NCBI RefSeq assembly: GCF_002954665.1
Contig: NZ_MSCM01000002.1
Span: 716,767 to 780,766, forward strand
From: Polaribacter glomeratus
GTDB lineage: Bacteria > Bacteroidota > Bacteroidia > Flavobacteriales > Flavobacteriaceae
Reading direction: 5' to 3'
Length of the DNA stretch: 64,000 nucleotides
The stretch's first letter is position 1; each line of letters starts with the position of its first letter. Shown piece after piece: positions 36,032 through 43,519 of the stretch. Both the position numbers and the translations under genes were made by a program. The notes under the pieces are model-generated. The model was given only the letters and a program-made list of their open reading frames with translations. It was not told the origin of the DNA and searched no databases.

Positions 36032-37258
36032 ATGATAAATAAGGGAAATTTAATTTTAATAAAACTTTTATGTATTGTTTTTGTATTTCAATCATGTACT
36101 TCTAATATTGAGGAAGAAAAAAAATTTGATACCGTTACAAATGGTGAAACTTTTATAAAAGCGAATAATAAATTTGCTTTTGATATTTTTAAAAAAGTTT
36201 CAAATCTAGAAACGAAAGAAAACACGATGATTTCTCCTGTTAGTTTATCATTAGCTTTAGCAATGACCTATAATGGTTCTGAAGGTGTAACAAAAGCAGC
36301 GTTTGAAAATACTTTAAATTATTCTAATTTTGACGCCGCAGAAATTAACACGATAAATAAAGAAATTATTCATCATTTAGCTTCAAGTTCTTCAGGTTCC
36401 TTATTTGAAATTGCAAACTCAATTTGGGTTAAAAAAGAATTTTTAGTAAAAGAAGACTTTTTAGACGTAAACAAGAATTTTTACAACGCAGAGGTTAGAA
36501 ATTTAGATTTTTCTGACATTAATTCATTAAACATTATTAACGATTGGGTTTCTGATAAAACGAATCAAAAGATTCCTAAAATCTTAGAAAAAATAAATTC
36601 GTTAGATGTTATGTTTCTTATAAATGCGCTCTATTTTAAAAGCGATTGGAAATATACTTTTAATGTAAAAGATACAGAAGACGCTCCTTTTTATGGAGAA
36701 AATAGTACACAAAGTGTAAAAATGATGAATCTTACTAATGATTTATCTTTTTATGAAAATGAGCATTTTATGGCGGTAAAACTACCTTACAAAAATGATA
36801 AATATACAATGACTCTTTTTTTGCCAAATGAATCTAAAACAACTTCTGATATTTTAGAGGTATTAAATATTGAAAAATGGTATGCATGGAATACTCTTTT
36901 TTCTACAAAGGAAGTCGTATTAAAAATGCCGAAATTTAAGTTTTCTTACGAAAAATTATTAAACAACTCCTTGATAGATTTAGGATTGGGCAATGCTTTT
37001 TCTGCGGATGCAAATTTTAAAGGAATTAGCAACGAAAACCTTTCTGTTTCTTTTGTAATTCAAAAAACATTTATAGAAGTAAATGAAAAAGGTACAGAAG
37101 CTGCCGCTGTAACTGCTGTTGGTATTTCTACAACATCCATAGATCCTTCAAAAAAAGTAATGACATTAAACAAACCTTTTTTGTTTTCTATCACAGAAAA
37201 CGAAACCGGTTCTATCTGCTTTATTGGTAAAATAGGAATGCCTAAAAATGACAATTAA
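36032..37258 (+). CDS. Serpin-family lipoprotein
   Basis: A 408-residue serpin anchored as a lipoprotein (lipobox VFQSCTSN, Cys near residue 22). The fold covers residues 40-404: MISPVSLSLALAMTYNGSEG, FLINALYFKSDWKYTF, LFLPNES and the hinge NEKGTEAAAVTAVG. Inhibitory hinge residues are kept: taking E352 as P17 gives small residues at P12-P10 and P8, and P1 near T368 with S369 at P1'. Such a serpin could trap a serine or cysteine protease by cleavage and refolding. It heads a run of lipoprotein genes, and its stop lies 1 bp before the next ATG. Confidence 0.93.
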   Translation: MINKGNLILIKLLCIVFVFQSCTSNIEEEKKFDTVTNGETFIKANNKFAFDIFKKVSNLETKENTMISPVSLSLALAMTYNGSEGVTKAAFENTLNYSNFDAAEINTINKEIIHHLASSSSGSLFEIANSIWVKKEFLVKEDFLDVNKNFYNAEVRNLDFSDINSLNIINDWVSDKTNQKIPKILEKINSLDVMFLINALYFKSDWKYTFNVKDTEDAPFYGENSTQSVKMMNLTNDLSFYENEHFMAVKLPYKNDKYTMTLFLPNESKTTSDILEVLNIEKWYAWNTLFSTKEVVLKMPKFKFSYEKLLNNSLIDLGLGNAFSADANFKGISNENLSVSFVIQKTFIEVNEKGTEAAAVTAVGISTTSIDPSKKVMTLNKPFLFSITENETGSICFIGKIGMPKNDN

Positions 37259-37259
37259 A

Positions 37260-37616
37260 ATGAAATTTAAACATCTTTTTTTATCAGTTATTATATTTGT
37301 TTCCTGTGTAGATAATTCAGATAAAATAACCGTTTGTAATACAATAAATCCGCTTGAAGAGTTGGTTTGGTTAAAAGAAATTAAAATAGGTTTTGAGCAA
37401 TCATCATTCTTCTCAAAAAAGAAAATTATACAATATACATATCAAAATAAAAGTGTTTTTTTAATTGATATTTGCAATAATTGCGCAGATAATTTAACAG
37501 CTGTTTATAATTGTACCGGAAATGTAATTTGCGAATTTGGAGGAATAGCAGGTGTAAATACGTGTCCTGATTTTGATAAATACGCAACTAACGAAATTCT
37601 TTTATGGGAAAATTAA
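37260..37616 (+). CDS. Small Cys-rich lipoprotein after the serpin
   Basis: A 118-residue lipoprotein: signal peptide MKFKHLFLSVIIFVSC with Cys near residue 16. The mature part starts DNSDKITVCNTINPLEELVWLKEIK, and carries cysteines in pairs (LIDICNNCADN, NCTGNVICEFGG) that suggest disulfides. I do not know the family; flavobacterial genomes hold many like it. An in-frame ATG at 37248 would overlap the serpin stop; the ATG at 37260 puts the signal peptide first. It overlaps the next gene by 13 bp. Confidence 0.78.
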   Translation: MKFKHLFLSVIIFVSCVDNSDKITVCNTINPLEELVWLKEIKIGFEQSSFFSKKKIIQYTYQNKSVFLIDICNNCADNLTAVYNCTGNVICEFGGIAGVNTCPDFDKYATNEILLWEN

Positions 37617-38035
37617 ACATAAAAAAAGCACTAATTTTTACACTATTTGTGTTTTCTTTTATTTTTTGTACTGATAATAAAGAGGTTATTGATTTACAAA
37701 ACAAGCAGGTTATTATAGATAACAACCGCTATAAAGAGTCAGAAACTGATAATTATACAATTTTAGATGCGCGGTTAATTGGTGATGTAATTACCATAAA
37801 AATAAGTAGTGGTGGTTGTAGCGGAATTTCTTGGAAAGCGGCACTAATTGATGCTAATGAAATATTAGAATCTAATCCTGTACAACGCAATATAAAATTA
37901 TCCCTAGAAAATACTGAAATGTGTTTTGCAATTGTTGAGAGAGAATTTACCTTTAACATTAAAGTTTTAAAGGAAGGTTTATCTAGCGTAAATTTAAATT
38001 TAGAAGGATGGAATACTCAAATAAACTATAATTAA
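37604..38035 (+). CDS. Lipoprotein with a two-cysteine domain, unknown
   Basis: A 143-residue lipoprotein with signal peptide and lipobox FSFIFCTDN (Cys near 22). The mature part is beta-rich: YTILDARLIGDVITIKISSGGC-like, one cysteine in SGGCSG and another in NTEMCFA, likely to form a disulfide. The end, GLSSVNLNLEGWN, looks like a beta-sandwich strand. No family assigned. Its start lies inside the previous gene (13-bp overlap) and the next gene starts 1 bp after its stop. Confidence 0.75.
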   Translation: MGKLNIKKALIFTLFVFSFIFCTDNKEVIDLQNKQVIIDNNRYKESETDNYTILDARLIGDVITIKISSGGCSGISWKAALIDANEILESNPVQRNIKLSLENTEMCFAIVEREFTFNIKVLKEGLSSVNLNLEGWNTQINYN

Positions 38036-38036
38036 A

Positions 38037-38435
38037 ATGAAAAAAATAATACTTTTTTTGCTGCTAAGCGTGTGCTTTTTTTCTTGTGAAAAAAACACAG
38101 AAATTGAAAACACGATTCAGGGTAAATGGAATGTTGTACAAATTATAGGCGGTTTTTCTCCGGCAAAAAATTATGAAGAAGGAGCGTTTACTTGGTTCTT
38201 CGATTTGGATAATAAAACAGTTACAATTAATAATAAAGATGTTTTTAATACGCTATATGCCCCAACATTTACAAATGATCAAGGTGGTGTTTACACTTTT
38301 GATATTAGTACAGAAAATAAAGTAGATTACTTACTTGTTGATAAAAGAAAAGGAACTATTACACTAACCGATTCTGAATTAACGATTGATTTTGGTATTG
38401 CCTTTGACGATATTGCCTATATTTTTAAACGATAA
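38037..38435 (+). CDS. Lipocalin-like lipoprotein
   Basis: A 132-residue lipoprotein: lipobox SVCFFSCEKN with Cys near residue 17. The IQGKWNVVQIIGGFSPAKNYEEG opening and FTWFFDLDNKTVTINNK strand suggest a small lipocalin/META-like beta-barrel, a pattern common in exported Bacteroidota proteins. No ligand can be named. It lies 1 bp after the previous stop and 3 bp before the next ATG, in the same run. Confidence 0.77.
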   Translation: MKKIILFLLLSVCFFSCEKNTEIENTIQGKWNVVQIIGGFSPAKNYEEGAFTWFFDLDNKTVTINNKDVFNTLYAPTFTNDQGGVYTFDISTENKVDYLLVDKRKGTITLTDSELTIDFGIAFDDIAYIFKR

Positions 38436-38438
38436 ATT

Positions 38439-38783
38439 ATGAAAAAAGCACTACTTCTTTTAACTATGTTTTTTGTAGTAATAGCTTGTGAAAATAACAA
38501 TTTACAAGAAAATGAAAAGACTTTATATGTTGCTTCTAAAAAGGTAGATTGTATGGGTCTTTTTTCTCAAGAATGTTTGATGGTCAAAGAAAAGAATCAA
38601 CAAAACTGGGAATATTTTTACGATTCAATTGTTGGGTTTACTTACCTAGAAGGATTTGAATATGAAATTCTAGTATCAGAAAAAAGAATTGAAAACTCGC
38701 CGCAAGATGCATCATCAATAGAAACCACATTAATTAAAGTAATTTCAAGAACCGAAAAAACATCTAAAAACTTACCTAACTAA
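38439..38783 (+). CDS. Small lipoprotein of the DUF4377 type
   Basis: A 114-residue lipoprotein with lipobox FVVIACENN (Cys near residue 17). The mature part holds VASKKVDCMGLFSQECLMVKE, with two cysteines and a K-x-x-x-Q-x-W region (NQQNWEYFYDSIVGFTYLEG). This combination of VDCxG, QCLMVKE, WxxFYxxIxGFxYExG and a late YxLxV resembles DUF4377; the match is from memory. Function unknown. It is followed after 13 bp by the next lipoprotein gene. Confidence 0.75.
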   Translation: MKKALLLLTMFFVVIACENNNLQENEKTLYVASKKVDCMGLFSQECLMVKEKNQQNWEYFYDSIVGFTYLEGFEYEILVSEKRIENSPQDASSIETTLIKVISRTEKTSKNLPN

Positions 38784-38796
38784 AAAATATATAATC

Positions 38797-39489
38797 ATGA
38801 AACTAAGAATCATTTTGTTTGTATGTATTGCAACTACACTTTTTTCTTGCGAAAGCAACGAAATAGAAATAGATACTAATAATTTATTATATGGATCGTG
38901 GGTAAGCCCAGAATACGATTCTGAAACCACCACTTTTAAAAGAGGCGCTAATTTACCAAAAGAAGCGTACGGAGTTTCTTTTAACAAAGAGGGTGTTTTT
39001 AAAGAAAAAACCTCTGGTTGGTGTGGCACGCCACCTTTAACCTTTTTTGAGATCGAGGGCACTTTTCAATTAGAAAACACACTTATTAGCATTTCTACTC
39101 ATAGTTACCCAACAAATTATGCTTGGAGAATTATATCATTAACAAAAGAAGAATTAGTTATTAAAAGAGAGTTAACTCAACAAGAAATTGAGCATAGTGC
39201 GTTAATAGATTTGTATGTAGAAATTGAGAACTTAACCTACGCAGAATCTTGCTTAAATGATTTAGATTGGACTTTTGCTCCTTATGGTGCTAAAGCTTGT
39301 GGCGGTCCTAAAGGATATATTCCGTATTCTAAAAGTATTGACACGGTTTCATTTCTTCAAAAAATAGAAAAGTATACAGAAGCAGAAAAAGAATACAACA
39401 TTAAATGGGGCATTATTTCGGATTGTAGTTTAGCCGCTTCACCAAAATCAGTAGAATGTCAAAACGGATATCCAACACTTATATATTAA
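38797..39489 (+). CDS. Lipoprotein with N-terminal beta domain, unknown
   Basis: A 230-residue lipoprotein: lipobox TTLFSCESN with Cys near residue 18. The mature part opens LLYGSWVSPEYDSETTTFKR, a lipocalin-like start, with FFEIEGTFQLENTLISI strands, and a second half with WTFAPYGAKACGGPKGYIPYS. Six or so cysteines in the mature part suggest disulfides. I cannot name a family. It is the largest lipoprotein in the run after the serpin. Confidence 0.75.
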   Translation: MKLRIILFVCIATTLFSCESNEIEIDTNNLLYGSWVSPEYDSETTTFKRGANLPKEAYGVSFNKEGVFKEKTSGWCGTPPLTFFEIEGTFQLENTLISISTHSYPTNYAWRIISLTKEELVIKRELTQQEIEHSALIDLYVEIENLTYAESCLNDLDWTFAPYGAKACGGPKGYIPYSKSIDTVSFLQKIEKYTEAEKEYNIKWGIISDCSLAASPKSVECQNGYPTLIY

Positions 39490-39501
39490 TAAAAAATAAA
39501 G

Positions 39502-39909
39502 ATGATGTTTAAAAAAATACTAACCTTTTGTTTTGCAATCGTTACATTAAGTTCTTGTTTAAATAATAATGAACCTAGTTATACTTTTGAGTTTTTACCT
39601 ATTGATGAAGCCATTGTACCTGCAAGTTTTAAGTTTGGTGAGAGAGATACAATTGCCATTAAATATACTTTAAATAATGGCTGTTATTCTTTTGATAATT
39701 TATACTACGAATATCAAGACACAGTAAGAGTGGTTGCAGTAAGAGCTTTGTTGTCTTTAGAGAATGCTTGTACGTTAAATATTAGACAAGAAGAATATAA
39801 GTTTGTTGTAAATGTTACTCAAAAAGAAGATTATCTTTTTAAATTTTGGAAAGGGAAAGATAGCAACGGAGAAGATACTTTTGAAGAAATAGTGGTTCCT
39901 GTAAATTAA
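39502..39909 (+). CDS. Small lipoprotein preceding the sigma factor
   Basis: A 135-residue lipoprotein: lipobox TLSSCLNN with Cys near residue 20; the start may be the first or second of two adjacent ATGs (39502 or 39505). The mature part is beta-rich (YTFEFLPIDEAIVPASFKFG, DTIAIKYTLNNGCYSF) with two cysteines. No family assigned. The likely ATT start of the sigma factor gene overlaps its final codons and stop by 5 bases, which would couple the two. Confidence 0.75.
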   Translation: MMFKKILTFCFAIVTLSSCLNNNEPSYTFEFLPIDEAIVPASFKFGERDTIAIKYTLNNGCYSFDNLYYEYQDTVRVVAVRALLSLENACTLNIRQEEYKFVVNVTQKEDYLFKFWKGKDSNGEDTFEEIVVPVN

Positions 39910-40450
39910 ACTTATCAATCTAGAAAAACTCATAGAAGAGTGCTGTGAACAAAATCTTACAGCACAATCTAAAGTATATCAGTTATTTGCTGGTAAGCTG
40001 TTTCCTGTTTGTTTAAAATATTCTAGAAATTATCAAGATGCAGAAGATACTTTACAAGATAGTTTTCTAACAATTTTTGATAAAATAAAACAATATAAAA
40101 GTAAAGGCTCTTTTGAAGGATGGTTAAAACGGATCGCTATAAATACGGCACTTCAAAAGTATAGAAAAAAAGAACCTTTATATATTAAAAGTAAGGAAGT
40201 AGAAACGCTAGATTTAGAAGAGGAGAGTTTTGAAAATGTTGATTTTGATGTAAACTTTTTGCTAGAGTTAATTCAGAAATTACCAGATAGATACCGCTTA
40301 GTTTTTAACCTCTATGTTTTAGATGATTACACTCACAAAGAAATTGCCCAAATGCTGAGAATCTCTGAAGGAACTTCTAAATCGAACCTTTCTAGAGCAA
40401 GGTATATTTTAAAAAAGCAATTAGAAGCTCATCAACAAAAAACAGTCTAA
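39905..40450 (+). CDS. ECF-like RNA polymerase sigma factor with probable ATT start
   Basis: The frame from 39905 encodes 181 residues of a sigma-70 family factor: region 2 at about residues 20-90 (VYQLFAGKLFPVCLKYSRNY, AEDTLQDSFLTIF, GSFEGWLKRIAINTAL) and region 4 at about 119-175 (LPDRYRLVFNLYVLDDYTHK, EIAQMLRISEGTSKSNLSRA). No ATG, GTG or TTG occurs in frame before 40259, which is already region 4. ATT at 39905 gives a standard N-terminus (KLINLEKLIEECCEQN) and overlaps the upstream stop by 5 nt. A sequence error or another rare start is possible. The next gene follows after 5 bp. Confidence 0.85.
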   Translation: MKLINLEKLIEECCEQNLTAQSKVYQLFAGKLFPVCLKYSRNYQDAEDTLQDSFLTIFDKIKQYKSKGSFEGWLKRIAINTALQKYRKKEPLYIKSKEVETLDLEEESFENVDFDVNFLLELIQKLPDRYRLVFNLYVLDDYTHKEIAQMLRISEGTSKSNLSRARYILKKQLEAHQQKTV

Positions 40451-40455
40451 ATGTA

Positions 40456-41805
40456 ATGAAAGAACAGAAAAACATAGACAAATTATTTCAGGATAAATTA
40501 AAAGTTTTTGAGGTGATGCCAAACGAAAAAGTTTGGGACGCTACCAAAGCAACGCTTCAAAAAAAGAAAAAAAAAGTGCTGCCAATTTGGTGGATGTCTA
40601 GTGGTGTTGCGGCTATCCTTATTTTGGGTTTTTTGTTGTTTCCTGTAAATTATATTAACAATAAAATAGAACCATTGCCAGAAAATGTGGTTACAAAACC
40701 TAATACAGAAAAATACGAAATAGAACGTAAAAAAGAGGTAGAAACGGTTATTGTTAAAAGTGACAAAGTTGATACAAAGAACACAGAAACGGCTGCGAAT
40801 GTTATTAAAAGTAAAATTAGAAAAACAGCTACAAAAATAACTTTATTAAGCTACAAAAAACAGCAAAAACTGTTTACCAACATGGTCAAAAAACAAAACC
40901 CTCAAGTTGATAATTCTTTAAATGATATTATTAGTTTTACTCAAAATAACAATATTACAAGTGATAAAAAAAACACAATTAATAGGGAAGAAAAAATTGA
41001 GAATTCAATTAATGTCATAAAAAAAGAAGAAAACAAAACCCACCTTAAAAAGCTTGACTTATTAGCTGCTGTTGCAGAAAACACCAAAGAATTAAAAGAA
41101 GATAAATTACAGAAAAAATGGGCTGTTTCTCCTGTTTTAGGAATTATTGGTTCTAATTCATTCTCAAAAAAATCTCCTCTAGATAGTAATTTGGATGGTT
41201 CTACAAAAGGAAATAAAAGTGTTTCTTATGGTGTACAATTCACTTATAAAATCAATAATAAATGGTCTTTTCAATCGGGTGTTCACTTGCAAGAAATACA
41301 GTATTCAAACAACAATATTGCTGTTGTAACATCAAATTCAAAGGCTTCTAACATCAATTTTAATTCAGGAAGTCAATTTATATTAAATAGTACTACAAGA
41401 GAATCTTTTGATGCAAATTTATTAAATCTAAATACTGTAAGTTTTAACGGAAATATGCGTCAAAACTTTGGGTATATAGAAATTCCTTTAGAAATTAAAT
41501 ATAATTTATTTGAAACTAACAAAATAGAAACCCAAATTGTTACTGGTTTTAGTTCGCTATTTTTAAATAAAAATGAAGTTTTTTTAAATACCTCAAATTT
41601 TCAAAATACAGGAGAAGCAAATAATTTAAACGGTCTTAATTTTAGTGGAAATTTAGGAATAGATTTTAAATATCTTTTTAATAAAAGATGGTCATTGCAA
41701 TTAAACCCAATGTTTAAAACACAGCTAAATACGTATAATAAAAACTCTAATGGATTTCAGCCTTATTTTATTGCTGTTTACACAGGTATTAATTATCGTT
41801 TTTAA
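40456..41805 (+). CDS. Anti-sigma-like head, inner-membrane helix and predicted outer-membrane barrel
   Basis: A 449-residue protein. Residues 1-40 form a charged cytoplasmic head (DKLFQDKLKVFEVMPNEKVW) like those of proteins paired with flavobacterial sigma factors, 43-63 form one membrane helix, and 64-220 a Lys/Asn-rich linker. From about 222 to 449 there is a beta-barrel-like part (KWAVSPVLGIIGSNSF, WSFQSGVHLQEIQYS, FGYIEIPLEIKYN) that ends in FIAVYTGINYRF, an aromatic C-terminus like outer-membrane porins. It starts 5 bp after the sigma gene. It could be an anti-sigma factor that reads outer-membrane assembly; a barrel held by a cytoplasmic anchor is unusual. Confidence 0.75.
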   Translation: MKEQKNIDKLFQDKLKVFEVMPNEKVWDATKATLQKKKKKVLPIWWMSSGVAAILILGFLLFPVNYINNKIEPLPENVVTKPNTEKYEIERKKEVETVIVKSDKVDTKNTETAANVIKSKIRKTATKITLLSYKKQQKLFTNMVKKQNPQVDNSLNDIISFTQNNNITSDKKNTINREEKIENSINVIKKEENKTHLKKLDLLAAVAENTKELKEDKLQKKWAVSPVLGIIGSNSFSKKSPLDSNLDGSTKGNKSVSYGVQFTYKINNKWSFQSGVHLQEIQYSNNNIAVVTSNSKASNINFNSGSQFILNSTTRESFDANLLNLNTVSFNGNMRQNFGYIEIPLEIKYNLFETNKIETQIVTGFSSLFLNKNEVFLNTSNFQNTGEANNLNGLNFSGNLGIDFKYLFNKRWSLQLNPMFKTQLNTYNKNSNGFQPYFIAVYTGINYRF

Positions 41806-42015
41806 ATTTTTACCGCCTATATTAAATATTAACGAGTTCAACAATGATAGTCAACAAGTTATCGAAATAAACAACTAGATACTTAAACAAACAGTACTTT
41901 TGGGTATTGATTTTTAATAATATTAACATTTCATTAAATAAAATGTCGCTATTTTTGTTTAATTAATAGTTGTTTTTTGTAAACAATAAATAATAAAATT
42001 TAACTCCCTACAATA

Positions 42016-42360
42016 ATGAAACTTAAACTCTCTACATACAGAACCTTTAGCGGCACTAAACAAGTTGTTGAAATTATCAGAAAAAAAGAAACACAATGGT
42101 TAATTTATGAAGATGATAAACCTAAGTTTTTTGTAGACTTTTTTGATTTAGAAAAAGAATCGAACTCAATGATGAATAGCTTGGTTTTGTGTGGTAAAAG
42201 AACAATAGAAGAGGTTTTAGAATTGATAAATAAAAGAAATAATATTAATTTATCGATTCCGGTAATTTCAAAATTAGGCATAAAAAAGAGATTAAAATCA
42301 GAAGTTATTGAACTTTCTTTAGAGTCTTTGCCAGAAAAATGGCTCGATTATTCTTTGTAG
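42016..42360 (+). CDS. Small cytoplasmic protein, unknown function
   Basis: A 114-residue protein with no signal peptide or membrane helix. The start MKLKLSTYRTFSGTKQVVEI and a mixed charge pattern suggest a small alpha/beta domain; I see no catalytic motif. The end overlaps the convergent asparaginase gene by 13 bp. The 210 bp before it (41806-42015) hold no gene, only AT-rich DNA with a possible -7 element TATTTTTG near 41950. I do not recognise the family. Confidence 0.62.
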   Translation: MKLKLSTYRTFSGTKQVVEIIRKKETQWLIYEDDKPKFFVDFFDLEKESNSMMNSLVLCGKRTIEEVLELINKRNNINLSIPVISKLGIKKRLKSEVIELSLESLPEKWLDYSL

Positions 42361-43406
42361 ATTTTTAAAATTAATTCACCTTTATCATTCATAGAAGCTC
42401 GGTACATGCCTGCGGTATTAAATTCAAAAGACATATTGCCTTTTTTATCCAAAGCCACAACACCGCCTGTACCGCCCAATTTTGTTAGTTTATTTTGTAT
42501 AACATCTGTGGTTGCATCTTTTAACGTTTTTTGTTGATATTCCATTTGAGCAGAAATATCGTAGGCAACTTGAGTTCTAATAAAATATTCTCCCCATCCG
42601 GTAGATGAAATTCCGCATGTTTTGTTATTTGCATACGTTCCAGAACCAATAATTGGTGCATCGCCAATTCGTCCCCAACGTTTATTGGTCATTCCGCCAG
42701 TAGACGTTCCAGCAGCAATATTTCCTTTTTTATCCAAAGCAACGCAGCCAACGGTTCCGAATTTGCTATTTTTTATATCAGCATCATAAAAAGCAGCTTT
42801 TTTATCATCATGATCAAGTTCCGTTTTTTCTCTGTCTTTAATTCTTTGTAAAGATTTAAAACGTTTTTCAGTATAAAAATAACTAGGATCTACAATTTCT
42901 AAGCCTTTTTTTTTTGCAAAAACAGATGCTCCTTCGCCAGAAAGCATTACATGCTCTGAGTCTGTCATAATTTTTATGGCTAATTCAATCGGACTTTTTA
43001 CATTTTTTACTCCGGCAACAGCGCCAGCATTCAAGGTTTTTCCATCCATAAAAGAAGCATCCAATTCATTGGTGCCTTCATTTGTAAAAACAGCTCCTTT
43101 TCCTGCGTTAAATAAAGGTGATTCTTCCATTACCTGAATCGTTTTTAGAACAGCATTTTGACTTGTTCCTCCATTTTTTAAAATTGTATAACCAACTTTT
43201 ACAGCCTCTTCAAGTTTTGCTTTGTATTCTGCTTCTAATTCATCAGACATGTTTTCTTTTAAAATAGTGCCGGCACCTCCATGAATTATAATTGCAAACT
43301 CGTTTTGTTGTACTTCCGTATTTATTTCTTCGGATGAGTTTGTCGTTTCATTTTTACATCCAAATAAAAGCATTAATAAGATAAAAAGAGATAGAAATGT
43401 TTTCAT
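42348..43406 (-). CDS. Isoaspartyl peptidase / L-asparaginase (type 2) lipoprotein
   Basis: A 352-residue Ntn-hydrolase that self-cleaves to alpha and beta chains and removes isoaspartyl or asparagine amide groups. The signal peptide has a lipobox (LMLLFGCKN, Cys near residue 17), so it acts in the envelope. The substrate region is IIHGGAGT, and the new N-terminus after cleavage is the Thr of FGTVGCVALDKKGN, with GTSTGGMTNKRWGRIGDAPI behind it, as usual. The 3' end overlaps the plus-strand gene by 13 bp. Confidence 0.93.
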   Translation of the reverse strand: MKTFLSLFILLMLLFGCKNETTNSSEEINTEVQQNEFAIIIHGGAGTILKENMSDELEAEYKAKLEEAVKVGYTILKNGGTSQNAVLKTIQVMEESPLFNAGKGAVFTNEGTNELDASFMDGKTLNAGAVAGVKNVKSPIELAIKIMTDSEHVMLSGEGASVFAKKKGLEIVDPSYFYTEKRFKSLQRIKDREKTELDHDDKKAAFYDADIKNSKFGTVGCVALDKKGNIAAGTSTGGMTNKRWGRIGDAPIIGSGTYANNKTCGISSTGWGEYFIRTQVAYDISAQMEYQQKTLKDATTDVIQNKLTKLGGTGGVVALDKKGNMSFEFNTAGMYRASMNDKGELILKIYKE

Positions 43407-43519
43407 TACGTTGTTGTTTAATATTTAACAAGTTTAATTGTTTTTGTTTAATTTATATATGTCTTAAATTATTCGTAAATTCGTACATCGAATATAAACA
43501 ACAAAAACGAAACAGCAAA

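Noticed and set aside
43397..43519. A 41-residue N-terminal extension of the ALDH7 gene
   Set aside because: The sequence is not ALDH-like and lies over the upstream region of the divergent asparaginase gene; the ATG at 43520 gives the normal start.
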